Part shown: positions 1 to 8,549 of the stretch, piece by piece
How positions within the stretch are numbered: position 1 is the first letter of the stretch
Layout of the letters: each line of letters starts with the position of its first letter
NCBI GenBank assembly: GCA_023375785.1
Contig: SZWC01006845.1
Location: 49,738-77,507 of the forward strand
Length of the DNA: 27,770 nucleotides
Source of the DNA: Penium margaritaceum
Lineage: Eukaryota; Streptophyta; Zygnematophyceae; Desmidiales; Peniaceae
Direction of reading: 5' to 3'
Notes under the pieces: generated by a model
The model's input: the letters and a program-made list of their open reading frames with translations, nothing else
Database searches by the model: none
What the model was told of the DNA's origin: nothing
Translations under genes and position numbers: made by a program

Positions 1-2502
1 GGCATCATACCTTTTTGTCCTTCTTCGCACACGGTTAATCATGCGGGGCTCTTGAGGCGGTTGTTGTTGTTGCTGTCCCCTTTTGGCGCCATCCTCTCCA
101 AGCACCTGCTCCCCCTCTCTTGGAGACCTTGGAGACATCTGTTGACTCCCCACCTCCACGTCCATCTCCGGTACTTCGGATTCCTCATCCGAACTGGCCG
201 GAATAAAGTCTGCCGCTCGCCCATCCCTCAGGCGATGCTCTCCGGTTGCTGGTGATGCGAAGATGTCATCCTCATTCACATCCTCCGGAGTCTCCCCCTC
301 AAGGAGTGGCATCCACTCCTCCCTCTTGGAGAGACATGCCTCCTTGTCTATCCAACGGCTTTTCTCGTCGAACGTGACATCGCGACTCCGCACAATATGC
401 TGCCTCATTGGGTCAAAGAGCCGGTACGCCTTGCTTCCGCTCTCATATCCAAGGAAAATACACTGGCGGGTACGCAGATCCAGCTTGCTCCGTCCCTCAC
501 GTGCCTGCACCATTGCATGTGTAACACAACCAAACGTGCAGAGGTGACCCACCGCCGGCTTCCTCCCGCTCCACACCTCTTGTGGCGTCTTCCACGCCTT
601 GCTCTCCTTGTCCTTCAGTGGCTTGGTCGGCATGAGATTCATGATGTACGCTGCTGTCCTTGCCGCCTCCGGCCAATACCATTGTGTAAGGCCGGCGTCG
701 CTCAACATGGATCGCACCATGTTAAGGATTGTGCGATTTGCTCTCTCTGCGATGCCATTCTGTTGTGGGGAGTGTGGAGTTGTTTTCTGCCACTCAATCC
801 CCTTGCTCTTCATCCACCCAAGGCACCCCGCACATTCACCGCCGTTGTCACTCCGGAACGCCTTCACCTTCAACTTTGTTTGCCGCTCCACATCTGCCAC
901 AAACTCCTGCATGCACGCAAGGACCTCACTCTTCCGCTTCATTGGGTAGAGGTACAGTTTCCGGCTGTGGTCATCGATGAAGGTGAGGAAGTAGCGAGCT
1001 CCGCCGATGGAGCTCTCAAGCGGTCCACACACATCTGTGTGTACCACGGCCAGTTTTGCTGATGCATGCATCCCCTTGGCGACAAACGGCTGCCGAGTTG
1101 ATTTTCCAATGATGCATGGCTCACACACGGTCTCCTTGGTTCCATCAAGGTCGCTGATCTGGAGACCCCGCACCACTTCCCTCTTAGCCATCTCCTTCAC
1201 TGTCGATGGAGAAATGTGGCAGAGTCGGCGGTGCCATAGGTCCAGGTCTCCTCCATCCTTCGTTGCACGATTGGCGGCGTTCGATCCCACCCGGCTGCTG
1301 AGGATCTTCGCGCGTAGCAGGTACAAGTCCTCCTCCCTCTTGGCACGCGCAATCACCTCACCTTTGCCCTCTTTGCGGATGACGGCCTCCTTCTTTGTGA
1401 AGAGCACCTCGAGTCCCTTGTCAATAAGGCGGCTGACGGAGAGCAGGTTTGCCGCAAAGTTGGGCATATGCAACACATCGTAGATTGTGCTCGTGACAGG
1501 TTTTCCATCCACAATTGACTCAATGCGGAAGATACCCTCACCGGCAGCCACCTCTGTTTTTCCATTGGCCACGGTCATGCGTCTCTCTGAGGCGCCGTAG
1601 GTGACAAATGCCGCCCTGTTGCATTGCGTGTGGCGGCCTGATCCGGAGTGGATGACGGCAACTCCCGGATCCTTCAAGTTGGTGGAGTTGTTCTCCATAA
1701 GGGCGTGCTCATCTTTCTTCCCGCCCCGCGGCGACCGATCTGTTTTCTTCTTGGGACAGTTGCGTGCATATTGGCCCTCCTTGCCGCAGTTGAAGCACTC
1801 CCCCTTCTTGTCACCCTTCTTGGTGCCCTGTTTGGCACCCTTCCACTTGTCGCCTCGGCCTCCACTTTGATGATGAACCGTGTAAGTTGAACTTGATGCC
1901 GCTGTACTCTCCCGACCGCCACGTCGCATCCACTCATTTCGCACGTACTCAGCAACCTTCGGGTACTCCAGCTCGTCGGAAGGCCAGCCACCAAGGACTG
2001 TGATTATTGGACTCTAACTGTCTGGCAAGGCCAGAAGGAGGATCATAGCTTGCAACTGAGAGTCGACATCCCAACCCGTGGCCACACACTCCGCTGCAAG
2101 CGACTCAATCTGCTGCATGATCACCATGATGTTGTCGCCTTCGTTGGCTCGGAGGGTGACGAGCCGTTTGAAGATGAAGAGCTGATTGGCAAGGTTGCTT
2201 GACTGGTAGATGGAGCAGAGTTTTGACCATGCGTCTGCGGCCAAGGTACATCCTTGGATTTGCCCAAGTTGTGGTGGGCATAATGCGGACGCAAGGAGCG
2301 CCAACGCCTTTTTGTTGCGCTTCTTGTATGCCTCCTTCACCTCAGCCGTTGCAGTCTCCGGAGGAGCAGTCTCATCACCTTTTACGAGCTCAACCAGTCC
2401 CTTGTCGTCGAGGAAGACCTCAAACTGCCACCTCCACAAGGCAAAGCCTGTCCCATCAAACTTAAGGACAGCGCCGCTGCTCTCTTGCTTGCTGGTTGCC
2501 AT
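1..2502 (-). pseudogene. Copia gag-pol polyprotein of element A (gag, protease, integrase; 3' part outside window)
   Basis: The start is the ATG at 2502 (MATSKQ...); the frame is open further upstream only because it reads into primer site and LTR. Gag of the copia/UBN2 type (motifs LFIFKRL and AMILLLALPDS) runs to an in-frame TAG at 2014-2016, where the homologous position in element B is Trp. After the stop the same frame is open to position 1. A zinc knuckle lies at 1756-1797 (CFNCGKEGQYARNC), with Gln at the zinc-binding His. The protease motif is HSG instead of DSG (His codon 1648-1650). The integrase has a His-His/CEPC zinc finger, DVCGP, SDNGGE and NGIAER, so its D-D-E triad looks intact. 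The integrase C-terminal part (GYESGSKAYRLFD) and linker follow to the window edge. The copy is defective because of the stop and the two lost residues. Confidence 0.88.
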
Positions 2503-3070
2503 GTCTTGCTGTTGGAAGCGTGAAATCAAGCTGGCTTTGAACCCCTTAGAGGCGTGGGCCCATAACCCTTTGTTGGCCTGAGGGTGAGTGTGCACCCTGG
2601 AGGGTTGCTAGCAGTGGCTAGTTCACACTACCAACTCTTTTTGGAGAGACTGAAAGTGTGCAGGCAACTAGTTCCGAGGATGGCAGAAAACTGGTCNTTG
2701 TATGCCTCCTTCACCTCAGCCGTTGCAGTCTCCGGCGGAGCAGTCTCATCACCTTTTACAAGCTCAAGCAGTCCCTTGTCGTCGAGGAAGACCTCAAACT
2801 GCCACCTCCACAAGGCAAAGCCTGTCCCATCAAACTTAAGGACAGCGCCGCTGCTCTCTTGCTTGCTGGTTGCCATGTCTTGCTGTTGGAAGCGTGAAAT
2901 CAAGCTGGCTTTGAACCCCTTAGAGGCGTGGGCCCATAACCCTTTGTTGGCCTGAGGGTGAGTGTGCACCCTGGAGGGTTGCTAGCACTGGCTAGTTCAC
3001 ACTACCAACTCTTTTTGGAGAGACTGAAACTGTGGAGGCAACTGGTTCCAAGGATGGCAGAAAACTGGTC
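2324..3070. repeat. Direct duplication flanking a single N (probable assembly artefact)
   Basis: 2324-2696 and 2698-3070 are 373-bp copies at about 98 percent identity, separated only by an N at 2697. Each spans the start of gag, the primer-binding site and the 3' end of LTR A. A single N between overlapping copies is what scaffolders leave when two contig ends overlap but are not merged. Removing one copy restores one continuous LTR-primer site-gag order. Confidence 0.85.
2928..2942 (-). other. Primer-binding site of element A (anticodon arm of initiator tRNA-Met)
   Basis: Sense GGGTTATGGGCCCAC, 2 nt (AA) after the LTR end at 2945. Its complement GTGGGCCCATAACCC matches the anticodon stem-loop of plant initiator tRNA-Met, including the CAU anticodon. 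This is the half-tRNA primer layout known from Drosophila copia and yeast Ty5, not the usual 3'-CCA-end site. The duplicate copy of the region carries the same site at 2554-2568, again 2 nt from the LTR end at 2571. Confidence 0.75.
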
Positions 3071-3116
3071 AGAGATTGAGGCAATAGTTTTGGCCTCAAC
3101 TGACAGGGAATGAACT

Positions 3117-3124
3117 CTTTTATC
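3117..3124 (-). promoter_or_regulatory. TATA-like box of LTR A
   Basis: Sense sequence GATAAAAG lies about 520 bp into the LTR and about 170 bp before its 3' end, a plausible U3/R position. It is weaker than the TATA box of LTR B. Confidence 0.35.
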
Positions 3125-3516
3125 AAGGCTCACAAGCAGTGGCATTTTACAGCCACTGATCTAAGCTTTCCAGAACACCAAAGCATGCCAGATTTGAAGC
3201 TTCCTAGTAGATTCTATGGTTTCTAGAGTAGCCCTTGGTATGCTATCCTTTTCCCACCTAGGAAGGCATCCCTTCCCTCCTCTAGAAGCTTCTGCCCCTT
3301 CCTAGATTCCTCAGCTTGCTTCTAGTAGGAGGGAAGATGTCCACAAGACCAAGACACCTCTAGATGCCTTGTAGGACCAATCATCCCTTCTAGAAGGTGT
3401 GCCACCTTCCTGGACCCTCACGTGGCCTTCTAGAACCTTAAGGAGGAATTCTAGAGTTCGAGCTAGCTTCCTGGCATCTATTTTCCACCTCCCTTGAGGC
3501 AGGAAAGAAGTTCATC

Positions 3517-3583
3517 TTGTGGGACTTGAACCCGGGCCCCTGCCTCTATAGGTGGACACCATTAACCACTAAGCCACTAAGGC
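3517..3583 (-). other. tRNA-derived module (A box and B box) inside LTR A
   Basis: The sense strand has an A-box match TGGCTTAGTGG (3566-3576) and a B-box match GGTTCAAGTCC (3522-3532) at tRNA-like spacing. The acceptor stem cannot pair and the T stem is only partly paired, so this is not a working tRNA gene. It is either a SINE head or an old tRNA relic captured in U3. The start lies about 62 bp into the LTR. Confidence 0.6.
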
Positions 3584-3645
3584 TTGTCTTTTTGGTGTTC
3601 CCTTTTGGAGTCACTCCTGCCATGGTGAGGAGCATCACTCCAACA

Positions 3646-3941
3646 GGCACGCTCTTGTAACCTTCCTAGAAGCTTCGTGTCCCAGTTCTGGCCACAGAAA
3701 ATTGTGGCCATCGCGGGGTTTGAACCCGGGACCTTTTGTTTGAGACTCCGGCGTCTAGTCAACCAAGCCAAAAGGGTATGGCTCCTATGATGAGCCACAG
3801 GGAACATACCCATTATGGGCAGTGCATTCGTGGCCCATCTCAGAACAGACCAAGGGGACATACTGTATAAAGCAGTGCATGCCTTGTCTGTATGTGTAGC
3901 TAGCCAGCTAGGCGGTGGATAAGGTGCATACTATTTCAAAA
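3646..3941 (-). repeat. 3' LTR of element B (truncated by insertion of A)
   Basis: Aligns along its whole 296 bp to 8252-8549 (298 bp, one 2-nt indel). In sense it begins TTTTGAAATAG where the 5' LTR has TGTTGAAATAG, immediately after a polypurine tract. The alignment stops exactly at A's LTR end. Confidence 0.88.
3711..3777 (-). other. tRNA-derived module inside the 3' LTR of B
   Basis: Sense A-box-like TGGCTTGGTTG (3760-3770) and B box GGTTCAAACCC (3716-3726). It is the same module as at 8319-8385 but more decayed (four of five T-stem pairs). It resembles a tRNA-Leu or tRNA-Ser relic. No acceptor stem can form. Confidence 0.6.
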
Positions 3942-3953
3942 ATTCTCTCCCTT
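3942..3953 (-). other. Polypurine tract of element B
   Basis: Sense AAGGGAGAGAAT directly upstream of the 3' LTR, the expected plus-strand primer site in reverse transcription. Confidence 0.7.
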
Positions 3954-4002
3954 GCACCTCTGTCCATCTATCCCTTGCTCGGCTCCATCAATGCCTTTGG
4001 GC

Positions 4003-5560
4003 TCACCCTTCCTCTGCCGCACTCCTCATGCCGAATCCACAAATGCCTGTATAGTGCAAGTCGCTCTCCAGCGGCTTGGTCATGCAGTCAGCAAGCATGC
4101 TCTTTGTTCCGCAGTGCTGCAAGTCCACCACGTTCTTTATGACCAGGTAACGTGATTAGTGGTAACATATGTCGATGTGCTTCGTTCGCCGGGAGATGAT
4201 ATCGTCTTCAGCCATCGAGATGGCGCTAATGTTATCCACGTGTACGACCGTGGCGTCCTGCTGTGGCACTGTCATTTTGCCAAGCAGGCTGCAGAGCCAT
4301 TGAGTCTCCTTGCACACCTCAGAAAGAGCAACGTACTCTGCCTCAACCGTGAACACGGAAACACAATCCTGCTTCTTGCTTGCCCATGAGATGGCAGCAC
4401 CATTCAAGATGCACACATATCGAGAGGTGGGTTTTCTCTCGTCAAGATTTCCTCCCCAATCAGCGCTGGTGTAGCACTTCAGACGAAGGGGGTCCGTTCC
4501 TTCTTGGCCTCTAAGGACGAGACCCATGTGACGTGTCTTCTGCAGGTAGCGCAAGATGCGCATGACTGCCTGCCAATGTTGTGGCCCAGGGTTGGCCACG
4601 AATCTGCTCACTTGTCCCACAGCATAGCAGATGTCCAAACGAGTCCCTACCATGGCGTACATGATGCTACCCACGGCGGACTAGTAGGGGATGTCTTGCA
4701 TTTCCCTTTGTTCTGCTTCGTTGCTTGGCGACATGGAGGCCTTCAATTTTTTTTCGGTCCTCATTGGGGTGCTGACAGGTTTGCAGTCTTCCATGTGGTA
4801 GCGCTTCAGTACCTCACCAATGTATTTGGTTTGGTTGAGTCCGATGGTTCTTGCTACTCGGTTGCAGTGGATGGCAGTCCCGAGGTAGTACTTGAGAGGA
4901 CCCATGTCCTTCATCTTGAACCTTTTGCTGATGTCAGACTTCAGCTCATCCTGCAGCTCGACCGAAGATGAGCAGATGATCAGATCATCCACGTATAGCG
5001 CAACCAGCTTCAGCCCTCTCCCATCATCGCACACGTACATGCTTGAGCCATTCCGGCAATGCGCAAAGGAGAGGCCGGTCATGAAACCGTCCATCTCTTT
5101 GTACCACATCCTTGGGGCCTGTTTCAGCCCGTAGAGCGCTTTCACCAACTTGCACACCTTACCCTTGGGAGCTTCGACTCCATCGGGCACCTCCATCAGC
5201 ACTTCCTTGTCAAGCATCCCATAAAGGAAAGCTGTCTGACGGGCGCGAACGTCTCATCGTACTCAGAGCCCAGGCGTTGAGAGAACCCCTTAGCCACTAC
5301 CCTTGCCTTGAACTTGTCGATGATGCCGTCTTGCTTCTTCTTCACTCGGAGGACCTACTTGGATCCCACCACGTGGGCCTTGTTGGGTCTATCCACCAGC
5401 ACCCACGTGACGTTCTCGGCAATGGACGCAAGCTCGCTATCCACTGCCTTCTTCCACTTGGCCACGTCTGGGCCATTCATCGCCTCCGCCACTGTGGATG
5501 GCTCTCCCTGAGCCATGCACGACCAGCTAAGGCCAGTCCAATCATCCTCATATCATAAAG
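4003..5560 (-). pseudogene. Copia reverse transcriptase and RNase H of element B
   Basis: Sense reading shows the RT entry region (ARVVAKGF, ETFAPV), the copia motif KALYGLKQAPRMWY, the active-site motif LYVDDL (YVDD at 4984-4995) and the RNase H region (CYTSADWGG, then VEAEYVALSE). The frame ends at a TGA at 4003-4005 just before the polypurine tract. Damage: a TAG in the VVGSK region near 5350; a deletion with frame change near 5235 joining FAPV to TAFLYG, which removes about 30 codons including the first catalytic Asp (the usual MDVKTAFL block); a TAG near 4681 (IPY*SAVG); and a TAA at about 4153 just after the HIDICYH motif. RT cannot be functional. Confidence 0.9.
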
Positions 5561-6911
5561 GTGCTCTCTTTGGTCGCAAATTGCACCGGGGTAGTGGTGT
5601 GGCTTCTTGCTTTGGTGCTGGTGCTTCCACAGGTGGTGGTTTGTCGTCGTCGTCGTCCTCGTCATCAGAAGAGTTGTCAGACTCCAAGTCAGACTCAGAA
5701 GCCCCGGACGCCTTGGTATCCGCATCCATGTCAGATGTTGCGTTATCCTGCACAGTTGCTCTCCCATTCCCACCACCTGCTGGCAAAGCAAGCTAGTTGT
5801 CGGGTGCTTGGTATCTAGACTAAAGCAACACTATCCACTCTCCCGCTTTGGGAGCGAGGGTCGGGTCCAGCATCTCTCCCTTTCCAAGGGTGGGTTCGTC
5901 GAACACAACGTCGCAGCTCCTCACGAGCTTGCCTGCTGCCTGGTCCTAAAGCCGATAGGCTTTGTGTGATGTGTCGTACCCAACCATGACGCACTTCCTG
6001 GAACGTGCGTCAAGCTTGCCTCCACCTTCTCCTGACTGGAACTTCATCCATGCAGTTGACCCAAACACCTTCAGATGAGATGCGTTGGGTTTCTTTCCCG
6101 ACCATGCTTCTTGTGGGGTCTTCAGCGGCTTGTCCTGCTCCTTTCCACGCTTCCGCAAGGCGGTTGCTGGTGTGAGATTCAAAAGGTAGCAAGCCGTTGT
6201 TACTGCTTTTGCTCAAAAGCAAGGTGGGAGCTTGGCGTCGAAGAGCATGCTTCGCACCATGCCGAGTAGGGTCTGGTTCATACTCCCCGCAACGCCGTTG
6301 CTTTGGGAGTTGTAAGGGGTGGTTTGCTCGTGGCGGATGCCATGATGCTTGAACCAAGGCTTGCATGCCTCGTACTCACCCCCGTTGTCACTTTGGAGCG
6401 TCTTCACTTTCTTGGACGTTTGCCGCTCCACCATGGCGACAAACTCGAGGAGCTTCTCCTTGACCTCTCCCTTTGTTTTGAGAAAGTAGATCCACAACTT
6501 GCGGTTGTGGTCATCAATGAAGGTCAGGAAGTACTTGCTTCCTCCGTTAGACAGTGTGCGGAAGGGTCCACACACGTCACTGTGTATCAGTTCCAAGACA
6601 TGATCTGCTCGTTGACCTCCTCTCCCAAACGGCTTCTTCTTTGGCTTCGCTTGGAGGCATGGTTCACATAATGCACACCCTACGCCATGCTTCATGGTGC
6701 ACCCTTCCATTCCGCGGACTACCTCTTGCTCCTGCATCTTTTGCAGCGTGCTGTTGGCCACATGGCCAGATTGCGGATGCCATAGCTCAGCGTCAGTGTC
6801 CTTGGTTGATGTGGCAGCCGCAGCGGTCGCCGGCGGTGCATCCTTTGGCTCCGGTGCCACTGTCTTGGTGGCACATGCGAGTCCTTCATCCAACGCCTTG
6901 GTAACTTTGGT
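5561..6911 (-). pseudogene. Copia integrase and acidic linker of element B
   Basis: The integrase zinc finger is visible (WHPQSGHVA, then CEPC), as are HSDVCGP and QSDNGGEYE. The third catalytic residue, expected in NGVAER, reads NGVAGS: Glu is replaced by Gly (codon 6285-6287). A TGA replaces the expected Trp after LPPCF (near 6213). Later stops follow YRL (about 5946) and lie in the tail near 5824 and 5794. The linker towards RT is strongly acidic (Asp/Glu-rich, 5640-5700) and proline-rich, a usual spacer in copia polyproteins. Confidence 0.88.
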
Positions 6912-7297
6912 TTAAAGCACGTAGAGTTCGTCAACTCTTGGAACTTGAAGCATGAGGTCCTCTTTGGTGTACAAAATCTGGATGTCCTCATTTTTTGGGC
7001 CACCGCTTCCTTGTTGGTGAACACAACTGTTATGTTGTTGTCGGTGATTTGTGACACAGACAACAGGTTGGCTACAAAGGAGGGCATGTACACCACCTTT
7101 TGAAGGTTGACCGCCTTCTCCGCACCATTCACATTGAACGTGATCACCTTGTCCCCTTCGCCCATGGCTTGGACGACGCCGCTGTTTACACACTTGATGC
7201 GCATGACAGATTCAGCCATGGAGACAAATCCACCCTTCTCTTTTGATGAGTGGTAGTTGGTGCCCGAGTCAAGGGCGAATGCCCCGGGCCTAAGGAT
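6912..7297 (-). pseudogene. Copia protease region of element B
   Basis: The retropepsin motif FALDSGTNYH is intact (DSG present), as is the downstream hydrophobic core (VVYMPSFVANLLSVSQI). A TAG (about 7295) separates it from gag. A frameshift lies at the six-base T run near 6992, and a TAA at 6912-6914 follows ELYVL. It lies between gag and integrase, the copia order. Confidence 0.85.
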
Positions 7298-7850
7298 CTA
7301 TGCGCCCTTCATGGGCAGCCCCCTAGCCATCATGTTGGTGAGCTCCTTCTTCTCCTTTCCACCGTTGCTCCCGCCTTCTTTCTTGGGACTATGGCAGTCC
7401 CTAGCCCAATGCCCATCCTTGCAACAGTTGTGACAGTTGCCAGGCTTCTTGGAACTCTTCCCGCCACCGTTGCCTTTCCATCCACCGCCACCGCTTCCGC
7501 TGTTGCCTTGACTGGAGCGAGAGCTTGCACCTTGTCCACCAAAGCGAGAGGCATAGGCTGAAATGTTTGCCTCACTGCCACTGCGTCGCATGGACTCGTT
7601 GCGGACGTGTTCGGCGATAGCCTCGTACGTCAGATCTGCCTCCTTCCAACCGCCAAATACGGTGATCAAGGACCCCCAGCTTTCCTGTAGCGCCGTTAGT
7701 AGGATCATGGCACGCATGTTGGAGTCGAGATTCCATTCCATTTGCTGGACCTCTTGCAGCACGTTGTCAAACAACTGCAAAAATACAGGTATCAATTCTC
7801 CTTTGCTCACCCTCATCGACATCAACCGTTGGAAGATGAAGAGTCGGTTT
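7298..7850 (-). pseudogene. Copia gag of element B (N-terminal half deleted)
   Basis: Aligns with the second half of element A's gag from LFIFQRL onwards: AMILLTALQESW here, AMILLLALPDS in A. It carries a Gly/Ser-rich stretch and an intact CCHC zinc knuckle (CHNCCKDGHWARDC). Upstream sequence jumps directly from the primer-site leader (about 7895-7855) into the middle of gag, so roughly 100 codons including the start are missing. There is no ATG in the normal position; the first internal ATG is in the SMRVSK region. Confidence 0.88.
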
Positions 7851-7879
7851 GCTTGAAAGCATGCCTTAGAACCAGAAGT

Positions 7880-7894
7880 GTGGGTCCATAACCC
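7880..7894 (-). other. Primer-binding site of element B (anticodon arm of initiator tRNA-Met)
   Basis: Sense GGGTTATGGACCCAC, 2 nt (AA) after the LTR end at 7897. It matches the complement of the initiator tRNA-Met anticodon arm at 14 of 15 positions and sits in exactly the same place as in element A. Confidence 0.72.
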
Positions 7895-8137
7895 TTTGTC
7901 GATGCGCCGGATAGCAACGGTCTAGAAAACGGGTCCCGACATGGGAGGCCGCCAACCGCTCTTGGTATTGCAACCAAGATAACATATCACCCTCGAACGA
8001 GGGATCCACACTTTAGGTTCGTTTGGTTTGCAACCTCACGAAGTCCGCATGTTGGTCTTTAGTGTCTACCTTTGGTTGGACACTCTGTGAGGAGTCTCAA
8101 AGGCAAGAACTGTAAATGGATGCATGCAAGGTACAGG

Positions 8138-8145
8138 CTTTTATA
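8138..8145 (-). promoter_or_regulatory. TATA box of LTR B
   Basis: Sense TATAAAAG (in AAGTATAAAAGCC) lies about 410 bp into the LTR. Transcription would be expected to start roughly 30 bp further on, near 8108, defining U3/R. Confidence 0.6.
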
Positions 8146-8318
8146 CTTGCAGAGCTTTGCTAAAGCTTCTGCTTGTAGTGGCTCCACTGGAGCCAACCTC
8201 AACCTACATTCCTACTTGGCGCGTCCTTAGATCGCCAAGTGTCATCCTCAAGGCAGACTCTAGTCAGCTTCCTAGAAGCTTCCTGTCCCAGTTTTGGCCA
8301 CAAAGAAAATTGCGGCCG

Positions 8319-8385
8319 TGGCGGGGTTTGAACCCGCGACCTTTTGTTTGAGACTCCGACGCCTATTCAACCAAGCCAAAAAGGT
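8319..8385 (-). other. tRNA-derived module inside the 5' LTR of B
   Basis: Sense A-box-like TGGCTTGGTTG (8368-8378) and B box GGTTCAAACCC (8324-8334), with a perfect 5-bp T stem around a 7-nt loop (8321-8337). The D-arm/anticodon part (GAATAGGCGTCGGAGTCTC) resembles plant tRNA-Leu. No matching acceptor stem is present, so it is a relic, possibly a SINE head fixed in the LTR. Confidence 0.62.
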
Positions 8386-8549
8386 ATGGTTCCTATGATG
8401 AGCCACAGGGGACATACCCATTATGGGCAGTGCATTCCTGGACCATCTCAGAAGAGACCAAGGGGACATACTCCATAGAGCAGTGCATGCCTTGTCTGTA
8501 TGTGTAGCTAGCCAGCTAGGCGGTGGACAAGGTGCATACTATTTCAACA

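Larger units (their letters stand above)
1..3645 (-). mobile_element. Ty1/copia retrotransposon A, 5' part (runs off window)
   Basis: A minus-strand copia element. In sense order the window shows the 5' LTR (3645 down to 2945), a primer-binding site, gag, protease and integrase. Reverse transcriptase, RNase H and the 3' LTR lie beyond position 1. The domain order protease-integrase (before RT) is diagnostic of Ty1/copia. The element sits inside the 3' LTR of element B: the B homology resumes at 3646, directly after A's terminal CCAACA. The first five bases there, GGCAC, are the expected target-site duplication, whose partner is outside the window. The 2324-3070 part is inflated by an assembly duplication around the N at 2697. 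Confidence 0.88.
2945..3645 (-). repeat. 5' LTR of copia element A
   Basis: In sense the LTR starts TGTTGG (3645) and ends CCAACA (2945), a perfect 6-bp terminal inverted repeat with the canonical TG...CA ends. The outer edge coincides exactly with the break in element B's LTR, which independently fixes the boundary. The inner edge lies 2 nt before the primer-binding site. Length is about 701 bp. A weak TATA-like box at 3117-3124 suggests U3 occupies most of the LTR. A partial second copy of the LTR 3' end (2571-2696) is part of the assembly duplication. No second LTR of A is in the window, so the ends rest on structure and the B junction. Confidence 0.8.
3646..8549 (-). mobile_element. Ty1/copia retrotransposon B, nested in C and interrupted by A
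   Basis: Sense order: 5' LTR (8549-7897), primer-binding site (7894-7880), gag, protease, integrase, RT, RNase H, polypurine tract (3953-3942), 3' LTR (3941-3646, cut off by A). Internal length is about 3.95 kb, short for copia because the gag N-terminus and part of RT are deleted. The two LTRs differ at roughly 25 of 290 visible positions (about 8-9 percent, counted by eye), so the insertion is fairly old. Its 5' edge falls inside the RT frame of element C. The expected sense target duplication is GAGAT (8550-8554); its partner is outside the window. Confidence 0.9.
7897..8549 (-). repeat. 5' LTR of element B
   Basis: Sense TGTTG... (8549) to ...CGACA (7897), 653 bp. The outer 298 bp are confirmed by the second LTR copy at 3646-3941. 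The inner end is placed by TG...CA structure and by the 2-nt spacing to the primer site, identical to element A. It contains a TATA box and a tRNA-like module. Confidence 0.87.

Noticed and set aside
397-1062. 221-codon plus-strand frame
   Set aside because: It is the antisense shadow of a clear copia integrase on the minus strand. The same holds for most other plus-strand frames in 1-9245.
2502-2595. N-terminal extension of element A gag (reading ...ANKGLWAH...)
   Set aside because: This frame opens with GTG and reads through the LTR end and primer-binding site; the ATG at 2502 is the natural start.
3517-8385. Three tRNA-like modules as functional tRNA genes
   Set aside because: None has a pairing 7-bp acceptor stem, and all lie at fixed places inside LTRs.
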